Shown piece after piece: positions 1 through 9,551 of a stretch of 51,584 nucleotides of DNA. The translations under genes were made by a program, and so were the position numbers. The stretch comes from Gammaproteobacteria bacterium. Lineage in GTDB: Bacteria > Pseudomonadota > Gammaproteobacteria > GCA-001735895. The notes under the pieces were generated by a model. The model saw nothing but the letters and a program-made list of their open reading frames with translations, had not been told where the DNA came from and searched no databases. How positions within the stretch are numbered: position 1 is the first letter of the stretch; every line of letters begins with the position of its first letter. The stretch is from positions 1 to 51,584 of the forward strand of contig JAUVCH010000014.1 of assembly GCA_030595795.1 (NCBI GenBank), in the 5' to 3' direction.

Positions 1-92
1 AGTCAACTGGTGTTAGCGCCTAAAATGTGTTTTTTACCGCACCCGGCGAGTGATAGAATAGAAAAATTATACAAAACTGTGATATTTCTACA

Positions 93-635
93 ATGCTAGA
101 TTTCGATACCGTGCAAATGGCACTGAATAAACTGGGTGCCAATGTCGATGCCGCAGAAACACACGGCACTTTATGCGGGTTGTTGCTGGACAGATATGAT
201 ATGGCTACCTGGTTAAAACATACGTTGGACGACCTGCCGGATAGCAGTGATGTGCTCGCTGCTGAGCAACTTAAATTGCTAAAGCAGCTATTCGAGGATA
301 CTCGAGAGTTGGTGAATACCGAAGACATGTCTTTCGAGTTATTATTACCCGACGAATCCGAAGATTTCGGCAATCGATTACTCGGCTTGTCGAGCTGGTG
401 TCAGGGATTTCTCTATGCGGTGGGCGTCACTGGGCTGGCTAAAAACGGTCGCCTCGACGAACTTTCCGAGGAGTGTTTGTCAGACATGCTGGAAATCAGT
501 AAGCTCAGCCATCAGGAAGACGAGTCTGAAGAAGCTGAACTGCAGTTCGTGGAGATAGCTGAGCATGTTCGCCTATCGGTATTAACGTTAAACGAAGCTG
601 TTAATCCAGTCACGCCAGCCCCTCAATTACAGTAA
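93..635 (+). CDS. ygfB: UPF0149 family protein (YgfB-like)
   Basis: A 180-residue acidic, helical protein of the UPF0149 (YgfB/YecA) family, recognisable by the N-terminal ETHGTLCGLL segment (residues about 22-31) and the central LSSWCQGFLYAVG segment. Length and sequence fit E. coli YgfB, a small cytosolic protein encoded immediately before pepP; the same neighbour follows here after 66 bases. The precise biochemical role of the family is not settled and I do not assign one. The ATG at 93 is the first in frame and places the conserved N-terminus correctly. It is probably the first gene of the ygfB-pepP-ubiH-ubiI transcription unit. Family assignment is firm. Confidence 0.9.
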   Translation: MLDFDTVQMALNKLGANVDAAETHGTLCGLLLDRYDMATWLKHTLDDLPDSSDVLAAEQLKLLKQLFEDTRELVNTEDMSFELLLPDESEDFGNRLLGLSSWCQGFLYAVGVTGLAKNGRLDELSEECLSDMLEISKLSHQEDESEEAELQFVEIAEHVRLSVLTLNEAVNPVTPAPQLQ

Positions 636-701
636 CTACCAGTTTAGTCAGGACAGTTTAGTTAAGACTGGTTAGATAGAGCAAGTTAGATAGAGGAAAA
701 A

Positions 702-2006
702 ATGAAGCAAACCGAGTTTAAGCGTCGCCGCAGTCAGTTGATGAAGATGATGGGCAAAAATACCATCGCCATTTTACCCTCTGCTTCTCAGGTGACCCGA
801 AATCGTAGCGTTGATTTTCCCTTCCGCCAGGACAGCGACTTTCTCTATATGACCGGATTTAACGAACCGGATGCGGTGATGGTCTTAATGCCGGGTCGTA
901 AACACGGTGAATATGTCCTGTTTTGCCGAGAAAAAGACCCAGAGCAGGAAACCTGGCACGGACGGCGAGCCGGACAGGAAGGCGCGATAGAAAATTTCGG
1001 CGCCGACGATTCTTTCCCGATCGACGATATCGACGATATTTTGCCGGGCTTGCTCGAAGGCACCGATGCGATATTCAACGTCATGGGCAGGTATTCTGAT
1101 TTCGATAAGCGGCTCATCGACTGGGTCAGTCATATTCGTGAGCAATCACGCACCGGCATGCACGTGCCTTCGGAATTCGTTGCACTCGACTATCTTTTGC
1201 ACGATATGCGTTTGTTCAAGAGTCGCGAAGAGTTGCGCTTAATGCGCAAGGCAGCAACGATTAGTGTAGAAGCACATAAACTTGCCATGCAGGCCTGTAG
1301 TCCCGGCAAACATGAGTTTCAAATTCACGCCGAATTTGATTATGTCTTTCGAAAACATAATGCGCAGCATGCGTATTCAGCCATAGTCGGGGGTGGTGCC
1401 AACGGCTGTATTCTGCACTATACGGAAAACAGTGATGCTCTGAAGGACGGGGATCTGCTATTGATTGATGCTGGCAGCGAGGTACAGGGTTATGCCTCAG
1501 ATATTACCCGAACCTTTCCAGTAAACGGTAAATACAGCGCTGCTCAGAAAGAGGTTTACGAAATCGTACTAGAGGCTCAGAAGGCGGCGATCAAAAAGGT
1601 GAAGCCGGGCAACCACTGGAACGACCCGCATAATGCTGCCGTGCGGGTCATTACAAAGGGTCTGGCAGAAATTAAGCTACTAAAAGGCAGTCCGAAGCAG
1701 CTCATCAAGGATCAGGCTTATCGTAAGTATTACATGCACCGCACTGGCCACTGGCTGGGCCTCGATGTGCACGATGTCGGTGATTACAAGGTTGGCGATC
1801 AATGGCGATTATTAGAACCCGGCATGACGCTAACCGTCGAACCCGGTATTTATATCCCGGCGCATAGCAAAGGTGTGCATCGTAAATGGTGGGATATAGG
1901 TATCCGCATTGAAGATGATGTGTTGGTGACCAAAGACGGGCACGAGGTGCTGACCGAAGCGTTGCCGAAGAACGTCAAAGATGTCGAAGCACTGATGGCC
2001 AAATAA
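702..2006 (+). CDS. pepP: Xaa-Pro aminopeptidase, M24B family
   Basis: Cytosolic dimetal aminopeptidase that removes N-terminal residues preceding proline. The 434-residue product has the PepP N-terminal domain (about 1-170) and a pita-bread M24 domain. Visible metal ligands, placed by comparison with E. coli PepP, are D256 (LIDAGSE), D267 (ASDITR), H350 (HRTGHWLG), E380 (VEPGIY) and E404 (IRIED). A GAGG-type ribosome site (tagaggaaaaa) precedes the ATG at 702. The stop codon directly abuts the ubiH ATG at 2007, so the two are co-transcribed as in other gammaproteobacteria. Length is typical and nothing is missing. Confidence 0.96.
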   Translation: MKQTEFKRRRSQLMKMMGKNTIAILPSASQVTRNRSVDFPFRQDSDFLYMTGFNEPDAVMVLMPGRKHGEYVLFCREKDPEQETWHGRRAGQEGAIENFGADDSFPIDDIDDILPGLLEGTDAIFNVMGRYSDFDKRLIDWVSHIREQSRTGMHVPSEFVALDYLLHDMRLFKSREELRLMRKAATISVEAHKLAMQACSPGKHEFQIHAEFDYVFRKHNAQHAYSAIVGGGANGCILHYTENSDALKDGDLLLIDAGSEVQGYASDITRTFPVNGKYSAAQKEVYEIVLEAQKAAIKKVKPGNHWNDPHNAAVRVITKGLAEIKLLKGSPKQLIKDQAYRKYYMHRTGHWLGLDVHDVGDYKVGDQWRLLEPGMTLTVEPGIYIPAHSKGVHRKWWDIGIRIEDDVLVTKDGHEVLTEALPKNVKDVEALMAK

Positions 2007-3218
2007 ATGAGCGATATAAAGACCGAGTTCACTGACATCACTATCGTCGGTGGTGGGTTGGTCGGATTAAGTGCGGCGCTCGCGTTGCAAACTAGCGGGC
2101 AAAAAATCAAGATAATCGAGGCTTCCAGCTTGCACCATCCCGAGAGCGGCGGGCTGAATGCCCGCTCAATCGCAGTTTCGTATTCGAGCGTACAGATATT
2201 CAGAGCGTTAGGGGTCTGGCAATCGATTAAAAAACAGGCCGCTGCGATCCGTAATATCCATGTCTCTAGCCAGGGACATTGGGGCGTGACGCGATTAAGT
2301 GCCAGCGAACTCGAGCTGGATGCCATGGGTTATGTTATCGAAAGCCGCTTGCTGGCGACTAGCTTGCTGGAGAAGGTTGAGGCTAGTGACAATATCGAAT
2401 TGCTCACCTGCGCTCAGTTCGAATCAATCGAGACCGGTGACGAATCGCGAGTTGGCTATCAATTTGAAGATCAGCACTACCAGCAACTGTCGAGCCTGAC
2501 CATCATTGCAGATGGGGCAAATTCTAGCGCGCGTGAACAGCTGGGTGTCGAGCATAATACGGTCGACTATGGGCAGGCCGCTATTATTACCAATCTTGAG
2601 TTTAGCAAGCCGGTCGATGCCATGGCGTACGAGCGCTTCACCGAGCAGGGTCCGCTGGCCATATTGCCGCTTGGTGGCAAGCGTTATGCCTGTGTGTGGA
2701 CGCGCAATATCGAGAATGCCGAGGCTTTGATGCAACTCGATGATGGTGTGTTTATTGATGAACTTCAGCGGTGCTTCGGTTTTCGTATGGGTTATATCGA
2801 AGCGATCGGACAAAGATTTAGTTTTGATTTACAACGAGTTGAAGCACGGCAGCTCACTAAGGGTCGATGTTTGCTAATCGGGAATGCCGCAAATGCTCTG
2901 CATCCAGTTGCCGGGCAGGGTTTTAACCTGGCTTTGCGTGATATTGCAACCTTATACGATTTACTCGGAGGCAGGGTTCTGAGTGATCTCGATGTGCTGG
3001 CGGAATATGAATCAATCCGGAAAGCCGAACAAGATCGAGTAGTACGCCTTGGAGATGGCCTGGTGGGTTTATTCTCGAATCGATTACCGCTACTAAACCA
3101 CCTCCGTGCTGGCAGCCTGGCGGCACTTGATTTACTGCCGCCGCTCAAATCACAGGTGGCGCTATCGGGCATGGGGATGTCATTCGGTGGCAATGCCCTG
3201 TTAAGAGGCCATCTATAA
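2007..3218 (+). CDS. ubiH: Ubiquinone-biosynthesis FAD hydroxylase, UbiH type
   Basis: Class A flavoprotein monooxygenase that hydroxylates the polyprenyl-phenol ring during aerobic ubiquinone synthesis. The 403-residue protein starts with a Rossmann dinucleotide motif (VGGGLVG, residues 14-20) and near the C-terminus has the second FAD motif GNAANALHPVAGQG. It follows pepP without a gap, and its TAA overlaps the next ATG as TAATG, indicating translational coupling to a second hydroxylase. Position between pepP and a VisC/UbiI-type gene is the classical argument for UbiH. The exact ring position cannot be read from sequence alone. Confidence 0.88.
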   Translation: MSDIKTEFTDITIVGGGLVGLSAALALQTSGQKIKIIEASSLHHPESGGLNARSIAVSYSSVQIFRALGVWQSIKKQAAAIRNIHVSSQGHWGVTRLSASELELDAMGYVIESRLLATSLLEKVEASDNIELLTCAQFESIETGDESRVGYQFEDQHYQQLSSLTIIADGANSSAREQLGVEHNTVDYGQAAIITNLEFSKPVDAMAYERFTEQGPLAILPLGGKRYACVWTRNIENAEALMQLDDGVFIDELQRCFGFRMGYIEAIGQRFSFDLQRVEARQLTKGRCLLIGNAANALHPVAGQGFNLALRDIATLYDLLGGRVLSDLDVLAEYESIRKAEQDRVVRLGDGLVGLFSNRLPLLNHLRAGSLAALDLLPPLKSQVALSGMGMSFGGNALLRGHL

Positions 3219-4399
3219 TGTCGCAGCGCTTTGATATTGTTGTCGCGGGTGCGGGTATGGTCGGTGCCTGTGCGGCATTGTCGCTGGCGAAAGCGGGATT
3301 TCGTGTTGCTCTGGTTGAACCAGCGGGGAAAATGCCCGAAACAAACTCTAACGATGATGCCTACGATTTGCGGGTTTCGGCGCTTAGTCCCACATCCCAG
3401 CAGATTCTGGAGCAGCTCGGAGTGTGGCAAAGTCTTGATCAGACCAGGGTCTGTCAATACGAAAAAATGTCAATCTGGCATCAACATGGCAGAGCCAGGG
3501 TCGAATTTGATTGCGTTGAACTGGCGCGCGGGAGCCTTGGCTCGATTGTCGAGAATAGGCAAATTGTACGCATGCTACAGTCGGCATGTGATGCTCAGAC
3601 GAACATCGAATGGCTCTGTCCTGATCGTATAGATTCAATACAGGAAAACTCCGATAAGCATTTGCATCTGACTCTCGCTTCCGGCATAGAACTCGCGTCT
3701 GATTTATTAATCGCTGCCGATGGACGTGGTTCGAACACTCGACAGCTAGCCGGGTTCGAAGTGACCGGAGGTGATTACCAGCAGCAGGCGATAGTCGCTA
3801 ATGTGGATACCGAACTAAGCCACCAGTTTACGGCCTGGCAACGGTTTCTAAGTACCGGGCCGCTGGCGTTTTTACCGCTGGCTAATGGCCAGAGTTCGAT
3901 TGTCTGGTCCTGTAATAATGACTTCGCCGATGAGATGATGAGCCTTGACGAAACCGCATTTTGTGCTGCGCTTAGCGATGCCTTCGAAGGTCAACTCGGA
4001 CGTGTGGAAAGTATTGGTCAGCGACAGAGCTTCCCTCTGTCCTGGCATGGTAATGATTGCTGGTTGAATCATCGAACCCTGCTGTTAGGCGATGCCGCGC
4101 ATGGGGTGCATCCGCTAGCTGGACAGGGGGTGAATCTGGGTTTTAGTGATGTCAAACTGCTCACTCGAAAAATCGAGGGGCTTGATAGTGCCTGGAATAG
4201 AAAAAGGCTGCGACAGTTTGAGCGTCAACGCAAGAGTGAAACAACTCTGGCGACTCATACTTTTAGCGGCCTCAAATGGATTTATGGGTTAGACAATCCA
4301 GCGATAAGCCAGTTACGAGATTTGGGAATGCGGATTGTGCAAAATAATCCTGCTACCAGACGATTACTGATGAAGCAAGCTATCAGAAATATGGCCTGA
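3218..4399 (+). CDS. ubiI: Ubiquinone-biosynthesis FAD hydroxylase, UbiI/VisC type
   Basis: Second FAD-dependent ring hydroxylase of the ubiquinone pathway, 393 residues, with the N-terminal AGAGMVGAC dinucleotide motif and the C-terminal GDAAHGVHPLAGQGVNLG motif that binds FAD. It overlaps ubiH by one base (TAATG). Gammaproteobacteria often carry ubiH and visC/ubiI side by side here; ubiI is inferred from order and similarity, but a UbiF-like or broader regioselectivity cannot be excluded because these paralogues share all motifs. The cofactor-binding motifs are complete. A putative promoter for the next gene (TATAAT, 4429-4434) lies downstream. Confidence 0.82.
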   Translation: MSQRFDIVVAGAGMVGACAALSLAKAGFRVALVEPAGKMPETNSNDDAYDLRVSALSPTSQQILEQLGVWQSLDQTRVCQYEKMSIWHQHGRARVEFDCVELARGSLGSIVENRQIVRMLQSACDAQTNIEWLCPDRIDSIQENSDKHLHLTLASGIELASDLLIAADGRGSNTRQLAGFEVTGGDYQQQAIVANVDTELSHQFTAWQRFLSTGPLAFLPLANGQSSIVWSCNNDFADEMMSLDETAFCAALSDAFEGQLGRVESIGQRQSFPLSWHGNDCWLNHRTLLLGDAAHGVHPLAGQGVNLGFSDVKLLTRKIEGLDSAWNRKRLRQFERQRKSETTLATHTFSGLKWIYGLDNPAISQLRDLGMRIVQNNPATRRLLMKQAIRNMA

Positions 4400-4428
4400 T
4401 CAATTAGGTAGAAGACGCCAATAAGTAT

Positions 4429-4434
4429 TATAAT
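4429..4434 (+). promoter_or_regulatory. Candidate -10 box of the gcvH promoter
   Basis: A consensus TATAAT sits 67 bases upstream of the gcvH ATG in the ubiI-gcvH gap. No good -35 hexamer is visible at 16-18 bases upstream, so this is a weak call supported mainly by the perfect -10 and by the terminator that makes gcvH a separate unit. Confidence 0.3.
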
Positions 4435-4501
4435 CGCCGATATTAATTAATTCCCTTTGTTCGGCAGGGGAAACCATGTGTAACCAGTCGGAGTATGTCC
4501 T

Positions 4502-4891
4502 ATGAGTAATGTACCATCTGAATTAAAATTTTTACCGTCTCACGAGTGGGTGATGGTTGAGGGTGATATCGCCACCATTGGTGTATCCGATCATGCGCAG
4601 GAATTACTCGGTGATCTGGTATTTATCGAGTTACCGGATGAAGGTGATTCGATTAGCGCTGGAGATCCGGTAGGCGTGATCGAATCGGTGAAGGCTGCTT
4701 CCGATACCTATGCACCTTTGTCGGGTGAAGTTGTTGAGATCAACTCCGAGCTCGAAGATTCGCCAGAACGCGTTAATGACGACCCGTATGGCGATGGCTG
4801 GATGTATAAGATTAAAATGGAAGATGCTGACGAAGTCGATAATCTACTCGACGCTGAATCGTATACCGACAGTATAGCGGAAGACGAATAG
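4502..4891 (+). CDS. gcvH: Glycine cleavage system H protein
   Basis: Lipoyl carrier of the glycine cleavage complex, shuttling the aminomethyl group between the P, T and L proteins. The 129-residue product shows the H-protein fold signature from [17 protein letters not shown] onward and the lipoylation site ESVKAASD with Lys64. The ATG at 4502 gives the usual N-terminus. The gene stands alone: no gcvT or gcvP lies beside it in this window, and a perfect hairpin terminator follows within 15 bases, so it is transcribed as a single unit. No glycine-riboswitch aptamer is recognisable in the 100 bases upstream. Confidence 0.95.
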   Translation: MSNVPSELKFLPSHEWVMVEGDIATIGVSDHAQELLGDLVFIELPDEGDSISAGDPVGVIESVKAASDTYAPLSGEVVEINSELEDSPERVNDDPYGDGWMYKIKMEDADEVDNLLDAESYTDSIAEDE

Positions 4892-4904
4892 CCGCTATCC
4901 TTGA

Positions 4905-4937
4905 AAAACAAACCACCCTTCCTGGGTGGTTTGTTTT
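4905..4937. terminator. Perfect rho-independent hairpin after gcvH
   Basis: Two perfectly complementary 14-base arms (4905-4918 and 4924-4937) enclose a 5-base loop. The left arm begins with AAAA and the right arm ends with TTTT, so the structure can terminate transcription from either side. It closes the gcvH unit and separates it from the broken sulfatase gene. Confidence 0.9.
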
Positions 4938-4951
4938 AACTGAAAACATCC

Positions 4952-6111
4952 ATGGTTGAAAATCGTCGCCGACTGATTTACGGTTTATTGTGGATCGCGT
5001 TTGCCAATGGCGTCATAGCTGCGCTGATTTCTGTGCAGGCAATCCTGTCCATCTCGTTACCCGAATCGGGGCTGGGTATGACCTATCTGCTGTTGCAGCA
5101 AGTAGGACATTTCCAGTTTCTGGCCTGGCTACTAAGCCTTCCACTGTTAATTATTGCGCTACTTTTGCCGATGCGGGCACTGATACGTTGCCTCGCTTTC
5201 GTCGTGTTTACGGCGTTTATATTACTGGTTTATGCCGACTACGAGATTTATCAGCTCTACCGGTTCCACTTCAATAGCATGGTCTGGAATTTGCTGGTCG
5301 GCGGTGCTGCGCAGGAAATTCTAATACTCGAATTTGATAGTCTGATTACCTTTGGCGGAATCGCTGCCATAGCGTTGTTGACAGAGAATATGAAATTACC
5401 GCCAGAGTCAAAAAGCTTATCGAAACCGATGATCCGAATCCGTTTTTCGCATTGCTATTTTTCGATGTACCCCATGCCTATGTTTATCCGCCGGAAGATG
5501 CTCGGTTCGAGCCAGCACCGGAATCGATTAATTATTTAAAGCTGGATAACGAGTCCGATCCAATACTTTTCAAAAATCGATATAAAAATTCGATAGCTTT
5601 CAATGATCGACTAAGCGCGGAAGTTATTCAAAGTTTGAAAGATAGCGGTCAACTCGATAATACTATTGTTGTTATGACTGGGGATCATGGCCAGGAAATG
5701 AATGAAACTATGACGAATAGCTGGGGTCATAACAGTAACTTTTCGTCGTACCAGACGCAGGTACCAATGGTGATTTACTGGCCTGGTAAAGAGGCTGCCG
5801 AATATACTCATTTGAGTAGCCACGTTGATCTGGTGCCGACGTTGATGCCGGAGCTCTTAGGTTGTAGCAATTCCATCAACGACTATAGCAATGGTCGCTC
5901 GTTATTCGATGAGTCGGAGCGGCCATTTATACTGTCGAAAAACTGGAATGACTACGCCATTATCGATAATCGATACAGCCGCGTATTTATGCCATATGGT
6001 AGCGAGATGTATCGCACCGAGGATTATTCGAAAAGTGATGATTTGGTTACGCTAGATTCCGCGCGGCAGCTAAAAGTGCTAGAGTCCGTTTCTCGTTTTT
6101 ACCAGAAATAA
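4952..6111 (+). pseudogene. Broken YejM/PbgA-like inner-membrane sulfatase-fold protein (DUF3413)
   Basis: Two pieces of one family lie end to end in different frames. Frame A (from ATG 4952) encodes a multi-membrane segment of about 145 residues that resembles the N-terminal DUF3413 domain of YejM/PbgA, including the FHFNSMVWNLLVGG stretch. Frame B, readable from about 5383 to 6111, encodes the C-terminal third of an alkaline-phosphatase/sulfatase-fold domain (NPFFALLFFDVPHAY, then DSGQLDNTIVVMTGDHG and QVPMVIYWPG). By comparison with the roughly 590-residue E. coli protein, some 240 middle residues, including the start of the catalytic fold, are absent, and the frames do not match at the junction near 5375-5385. 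A normal product cannot be made. The intact family acts in LPS homeostasis at the inner membrane. An assembly deletion is an alternative to true decay. Confidence 0.8.
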
Positions 6112-6115
6112 ATCA

Positions 6116-6478
6116 ATGGCGGACATTGGCAACAAAGGCCTTAAGCGTATTCTCAAAGCAAGCCAATTTTCGTGGCAGGGCATACGCGCAGCCTATCGGC
6201 ACGAAGAGGCTTTTCGACAGGAGGCATGGCTTTGTATCGTGCTAATACCACTGGGTCTCTATCTGGGCGAAACAGGCGTCGAAAAAGCGTTGCTGGTAGC
6301 AACAGCGCTGCTAATCCCCATAGTTGAGATTCTAAACTCGGCATTAGAGGCTGTAGTAGATCGCGTTGGTTTAGAGCAGCACGAGCTATCGGGTCGGGCG
6401 AAGGATATGGGTTCTGCGGCCGTTGCTCTCTCGATTGCGTTGATGTCGGCAGTCTGGTTTTTAGTAATATTAGGTTAA
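6116..6478 (+). CDS. dgkA: Diacylglycerol kinase
   Basis: Small trimeric inner-membrane kinase that phosphorylates diacylglycerol to phosphatidic acid, recycling lipid released by envelope glycan synthesis. The 120-residue length is standard. The conserved catalytic helix EILNSALEAVVDRVG is present after the second membrane segment (about residues 50-68), and a third membrane helix closes the protein. It starts five bases after the sulfatase remnant and ends eight bases before lgt, so it belongs to an envelope-lipid run dgkA-lgt. Confidence 0.95.
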   Translation: MADIGNKGLKRILKASQFSWQGIRAAYRHEEAFRQEAWLCIVLIPLGLYLGETGVEKALLVATALLIPIVEILNSALEAVVDRVGLEQHELSGRAKDMGSAAVALSIALMSAVWFLVILG

Positions 6479-6485
6479 TTAACAA

Positions 6486-7328
6486 ATGATAGCTTATCCT
6501 GAAATTGACCCAGTAGTGGTTGCGCTCGGTCCTGTTAAAGTGCACTGGTACGGTCTCATGTATCTGCTTGCCTTCGCCTCAGCCTGGTGGTTGGGTCGGC
6601 GACGGGCGTCGCAATCGAATAGTATTATCCAGCCTCAACAGGTCGATGATCTAATATTTTATGGCGCCATAGGTGTTGTTCTTGGCGGCCGTTTCGGCTC
6701 GGTGCTGTTTTATAATTTCGATAGCTTTATCGCTAATCCGTTGTATTTATTTAAGATATGGGAAGGCGGTATGTCTTTTCACGGCGGATTTCTGGGTGTG
6801 TTGGTCGCAATGGAGGTTTACCGACGTAAGCTCGGTTGTCGTTTTTTCGAATTAACCGATTTTATTGCTCCACTGGTGCCGTTGGGACTGGCCACGGGGC
6901 GTCTGGGTAATTTTATTAATGCGGAACTTTGGGGTGCGCCGAGTAACCTGCCATGGGCGATGAAGTTGTCCTGCGAACAATTTCCATCGGATCGCTATGT
7001 CGATTTTGCCGGGCCATTGTGCTTTAGCGCCCGACATCCATCGCAGCTTTATGAAATGCTACTTGAGGGTGTTTTGTTATTTATCGTACTGTGGTGGATG
7101 TCAGCAAAACCCAAACCGGTGATGACGATGTCGGGCTATTTCCTGCTGTTATACGGCCTGGCGCGAAGCAGCGTCGAATTTATCCGTTTACCGGATGCGC
7201 ATATCGGTTATCTACTGAATACCGACTGGTTGACGAAGGGCATTGTATTATCGGTGCCAATGATTATATTAGGTTTCGCCTTTATTATTTATGCCCGTAG
7301 AGCAGGATCGAATGCAACAGTATCTTGA
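6486..7328 (+). CDS. lgt: Prolipoprotein diacylglyceryl transferase
   Basis: Inner-membrane enzyme that transfers a diacylglyceryl group from phosphatidylglycerol to the lipobox cysteine of prolipoproteins, the first step of lipoprotein maturation. The 280-residue protein has seven predicted membrane helices and the Lgt signatures [10 protein letters not shown] and [13 protein letters not shown], the latter being the most conserved segment of the family. The 3' end overlaps the start of thyA, the same lgt-thyA pairing seen in many gammaproteobacteria. Confidence 0.96.
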   Translation: MIAYPEIDPVVVALGPVKVHWYGLMYLLAFASAWWLGRRRASQSNSIIQPQQVDDLIFYGAIGVVLGGRFGSVLFYNFDSFIANPLYLFKIWEGGMSFHGGFLGVLVAMEVYRRKLGCRFFELTDFIAPLVPLGLATGRLGNFINAELWGAPSNLPWAMKLSCEQFPSDRYVDFAGPLCFSARHPSQLYEMLLEGVLLFIVLWWMSAKPKPVMTMSGYFLLLYGLARSSVEFIRLPDAHIGYLLNTDWLTKGIVLSVPMIILGFAFIIYARRAGSNATVS

Positions 7329-8106
7329 GTTGATGCGCCATGTTATGGATCACGGTAGCGAGAAACAAGATCGTACCGGAACAGGCACACGTTCGGTGTT
7401 TGGCTATCAAATGCGTTTCGATTTGAGCGAGGGATTTCCGCTGATTACCACCAAGAAATTGCACCTGCATTCGATTATTCACGAGCTTTTATGGTTTTTA
7501 CAGGGCGACACCAATATTAAATATCTATCGGATAATAAGGTTCGTATCTGGGATGAGTGGGCTGATGAAAACGGTAATCTGGGTCCAGTCTATGGCTCGC
7601 AATGGCGTTCGTGGCCTCGCGTGGACGGTGGCACGATAGATCAAATCGACCAGCTCATACAGGATATTAAAACCGATCCCGGTTCTCGCCGATTAATTGT
7701 TAGTGCCTGGAATGTTAGTGAGATAGAGAAAATGGCGCTACCACCCTGTCATGCTTTCTTTCAATTTTATGTTGCTGATGGCCGTCTCTCCTGCCAGCTT
7801 TATCAACGTAGCGCGGATATATTCCTGGGCGTGCCATTTAATATCGCATCGTATGCGTTGTTGTTAATGATGGTAGCCCAGGTTACCGAGTTGCAGGTGG
7901 GAGATTTCGTGCATACTCTGGGTGATGCGCACTTGTATACCAATCATCTAGAGCAGGCTGAATTGCAACTAGGGCGGCAACCCTATGCTTTACCGACCAT
8001 GAAAATTAATCCTGATGTGAAAGATATCCTGGCGTTTGATTTTGACGACTTCGAGCTGCTTGATTATCAATGTCACGAACATATTAAAGGAGTTGTTGCT
8101 GTTTAA
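7312..8106 (+). CDS. thyA: Thymidylate synthase
   Basis: Folate-dependent dUMP-to-dTMP methyltransferase. Starting at the ATG at 7312 gives 264 residues, the E. coli length, with catalytic Cys146 in [12 protein letters not shown] and the RTGTGT phosphate-binding loop at residues 21-26. An upstream in-frame ATG at 7291 would add seven unconserved residues; an AGGA six bases before 7312 supports the shorter form. The gene overlaps lgt by 17 bases. Its folate partner folA lies 4 kb away on the other strand. Confidence 0.96.
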   Translation: MQQYLELMRHVMDHGSEKQDRTGTGTRSVFGYQMRFDLSEGFPLITTKKLHLHSIIHELLWFLQGDTNIKYLSDNKVRIWDEWADENGNLGPVYGSQWRSWPRVDGGTIDQIDQLIQDIKTDPGSRRLIVSAWNVSEIEKMALPPCHAFFQFYVADGRLSCQLYQRSADIFLGVPFNIASYALLLMMVAQVTELQVGDFVHTLGDAHLYTNHLEQAELQLGRQPYALPTMKINPDVKDILAFDFDDFELLDYQCHEHIKGVVAV

Positions 8107-8172
8107 AGCTGCATAAATGAACCGACTTCGCGTAAACTAGCCTCATTTCTCAAGGTATTTAGCAGTAATTTT

Positions 8173-8556
8173 ATGACCGATTCCCAGCAAAATGACATTA
8201 AAGTAGGAGTGGAAACCCGATACATCGAGGATCAGTCGAACCCCGAACAAAACTACTTCGTATTTGCCTATACCATAACCATCCAGAACAAGGGGGAGCA
8301 TACGGCTCAACTAATATCCCGGCACTGGGTGATTACTGATTCGAACCACAAGGTGCAGGAAGTACGTGGAGATGGCGTTATCGGCGAACAGCCTGTACTT
8401 AAACCGGGAGAACAGTTCGTCTATACCTCGGGTACCATGCTCGAAACGTCGGTGGGTACCATGAAGGGAAGCTATCAGATGCAGGCCGACGATGGTTCGC
8501 AGTTTGATGCGACGATCGAAGAATTTGTACTCTCCCCACCGCGCGTACTACATTAG
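8173..8556 (+). CDS. apaG: ApaG domain protein
   Basis: A 127-residue single-domain protein of the ApaG (DUF525) family, with the immunoglobulin-like fold marked by NYFVFAYTITIQNKGEHTAQLISRHW (shown here in part) and the GVIGEQPVLKPGE motif. Its role in bacteria is not well defined, but it is regularly paired with apaH, which follows after 24 bases. In E. coli apaG and apaH lie downstream of rsmA; here the pair sits on the opposite strand from rsmA and follows thyA, so the classical operon has been rearranged. Confidence 0.95.
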   Translation: MTDSQQNDIKVGVETRYIEDQSNPEQNYFVFAYTITIQNKGEHTAQLISRHWVITDSNHKVQEVRGDGVIGEQPVLKPGEQFVYTSGTMLETSVGTMKGSYQMQADDGSQFDATIEEFVLSPPRVLH

Positions 8557-8580
8557 CCCCCTACCTCTGAATGCGGTCTA

Positions 8581-9399
8581 ATGGCTGTTTACGCAATAGG
8601 TGATGTGCAAGGATGTTATTCGAATCTATGTCGTTTACTCGATTTTGTTCAATTCGATAAATCTGTAGATCAACTCTGGTTTTGTGGTGATCTGGTTAAT
8701 CGTGGGCCTGAATCACTGGAAACATTGCGCTTTGTTCGCGACCTCGGTGATGCAGCTACCGTCGTCCTGGGCAACCACGATCTTCATCTCCTGGCTATTT
8801 ATCATAGTGGACAGTCGGTGAATAGGTCAGATACGCTGCATGCCGTGTTAAATAGTAGTGATTGCGATGAGTTGATGGCCTGGTTGCAATCAAGGCCACT
8901 CATTCATTACGATAATAAGCTTGAAAAATTGCTGGTACATGCGGGCATTCACCCGCAATGGAGTCTGCAACAGGCTCTTAAATATGCTGGCGAGGTAGAG
9001 CAGGTATTGGTCGAAGGAGATAGCCTGGCATTTTTTGCTCATATGTATGGCGACCAACCCGATCTCTGGTCTGAAGAATTGAGCGGGTACGGTCGCTTGC
9101 GTTGTATCACTAATATATTAACCCGTATGCGTTTTTTTTGGTCTGATGGGCGGCTCGATATGGATGCCAAAGGTAGCCCTGAACGTCATCGAAAAACGGG
9201 TTTAACTCCCTGGTATGAGCTAAATAAACGGTTTAATGATTCTACTAGTATTGTCTTCGGCCATTGGTCGACGCTTGAGGTTGGAGCCTATGGCCAGCAT
9301 TTTGCGATCGATGGTGGATGCGTCTGGGGCGGCAAGTTTGTTGCATTGAAATTAGACGAATATGAACCTCAATTGATTTCGATCAATTGTCCTGATTGA
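8581..9399 (+). CDS. apaH: Symmetrical bis(5'-nucleosyl)-tetraphosphatase
   Basis: Hydrolyses Ap4A symmetrically to two ADP, controlling dinucleoside polyphosphate alarmones and Np4-capped RNA. The 272-residue protein has the three phosphoesterase metal motifs GDVQGC (residues 7-12), GDLVNRGPES and GNHDLHLLA, and the late GHWSTLEV histidine motif. It follows apaG closely and is followed by a likely hairpin terminator at 9436-9473. Length and motifs are complete. Confidence 0.95.
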   Translation: MAVYAIGDVQGCYSNLCRLLDFVQFDKSVDQLWFCGDLVNRGPESLETLRFVRDLGDAATVVLGNHDLHLLAIYHSGQSVNRSDTLHAVLNSSDCDELMAWLQSRPLIHYDNKLEKLLVHAGIHPQWSLQQALKYAGEVEQVLVEGDSLAFFAHMYGDQPDLWSEELSGYGRLRCITNILTRMRFFWSDGRLDMDAKGSPERHRKTGLTPWYELNKRFNDSTSIVFGHWSTLEVGAYGQHFAIDGGCVWGGKFVALKLDEYEPQLISINCPD

Positions 9400-9435
9400 T
9401 TGCAAGTAATCTGTGATTGGCTAGAAAACTTAAAT

Positions 9436-9473
9436 AAGTTCACTACCGGCTGTCGGCTAAAATGAACTTTTTA
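9436..9473 (+). terminator. Likely terminator after apaH
   Basis: Seven-base arms AAGTTCA (9436-9442) and TGAACTT (9463-9469) enclose a region that can form an inner CCG/CGG helix, followed by a T-rich tract (9468-9480). It lies between apaH and the fecR-like gene and would end the thyA-apaGH unit. The stem is not very GC-rich, hence moderate confidence. Confidence 0.45.
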
Positions 9474-9551
9474 CCTTTTTTATTGAATTTAAAGCGAGTT
9501 TTTGCAGCTATAATGGGTTATTGGTTCCTGATTTATCGAAGGTGATTGAAA

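Noticed and set aside
2792..3457. 221-residue minus-strand open frame across ubiH and ubiI
   Set aside because: It is antisense to two clear flavoproteins, is rich in Arg and Ser without family features, and spans the junction of two genes.
4400..4501. Possible glycine riboswitch before gcvH
   Set aside because: The gap is only about 100 bases and lacks the conserved aptamer segments; only a TATAAT was found.
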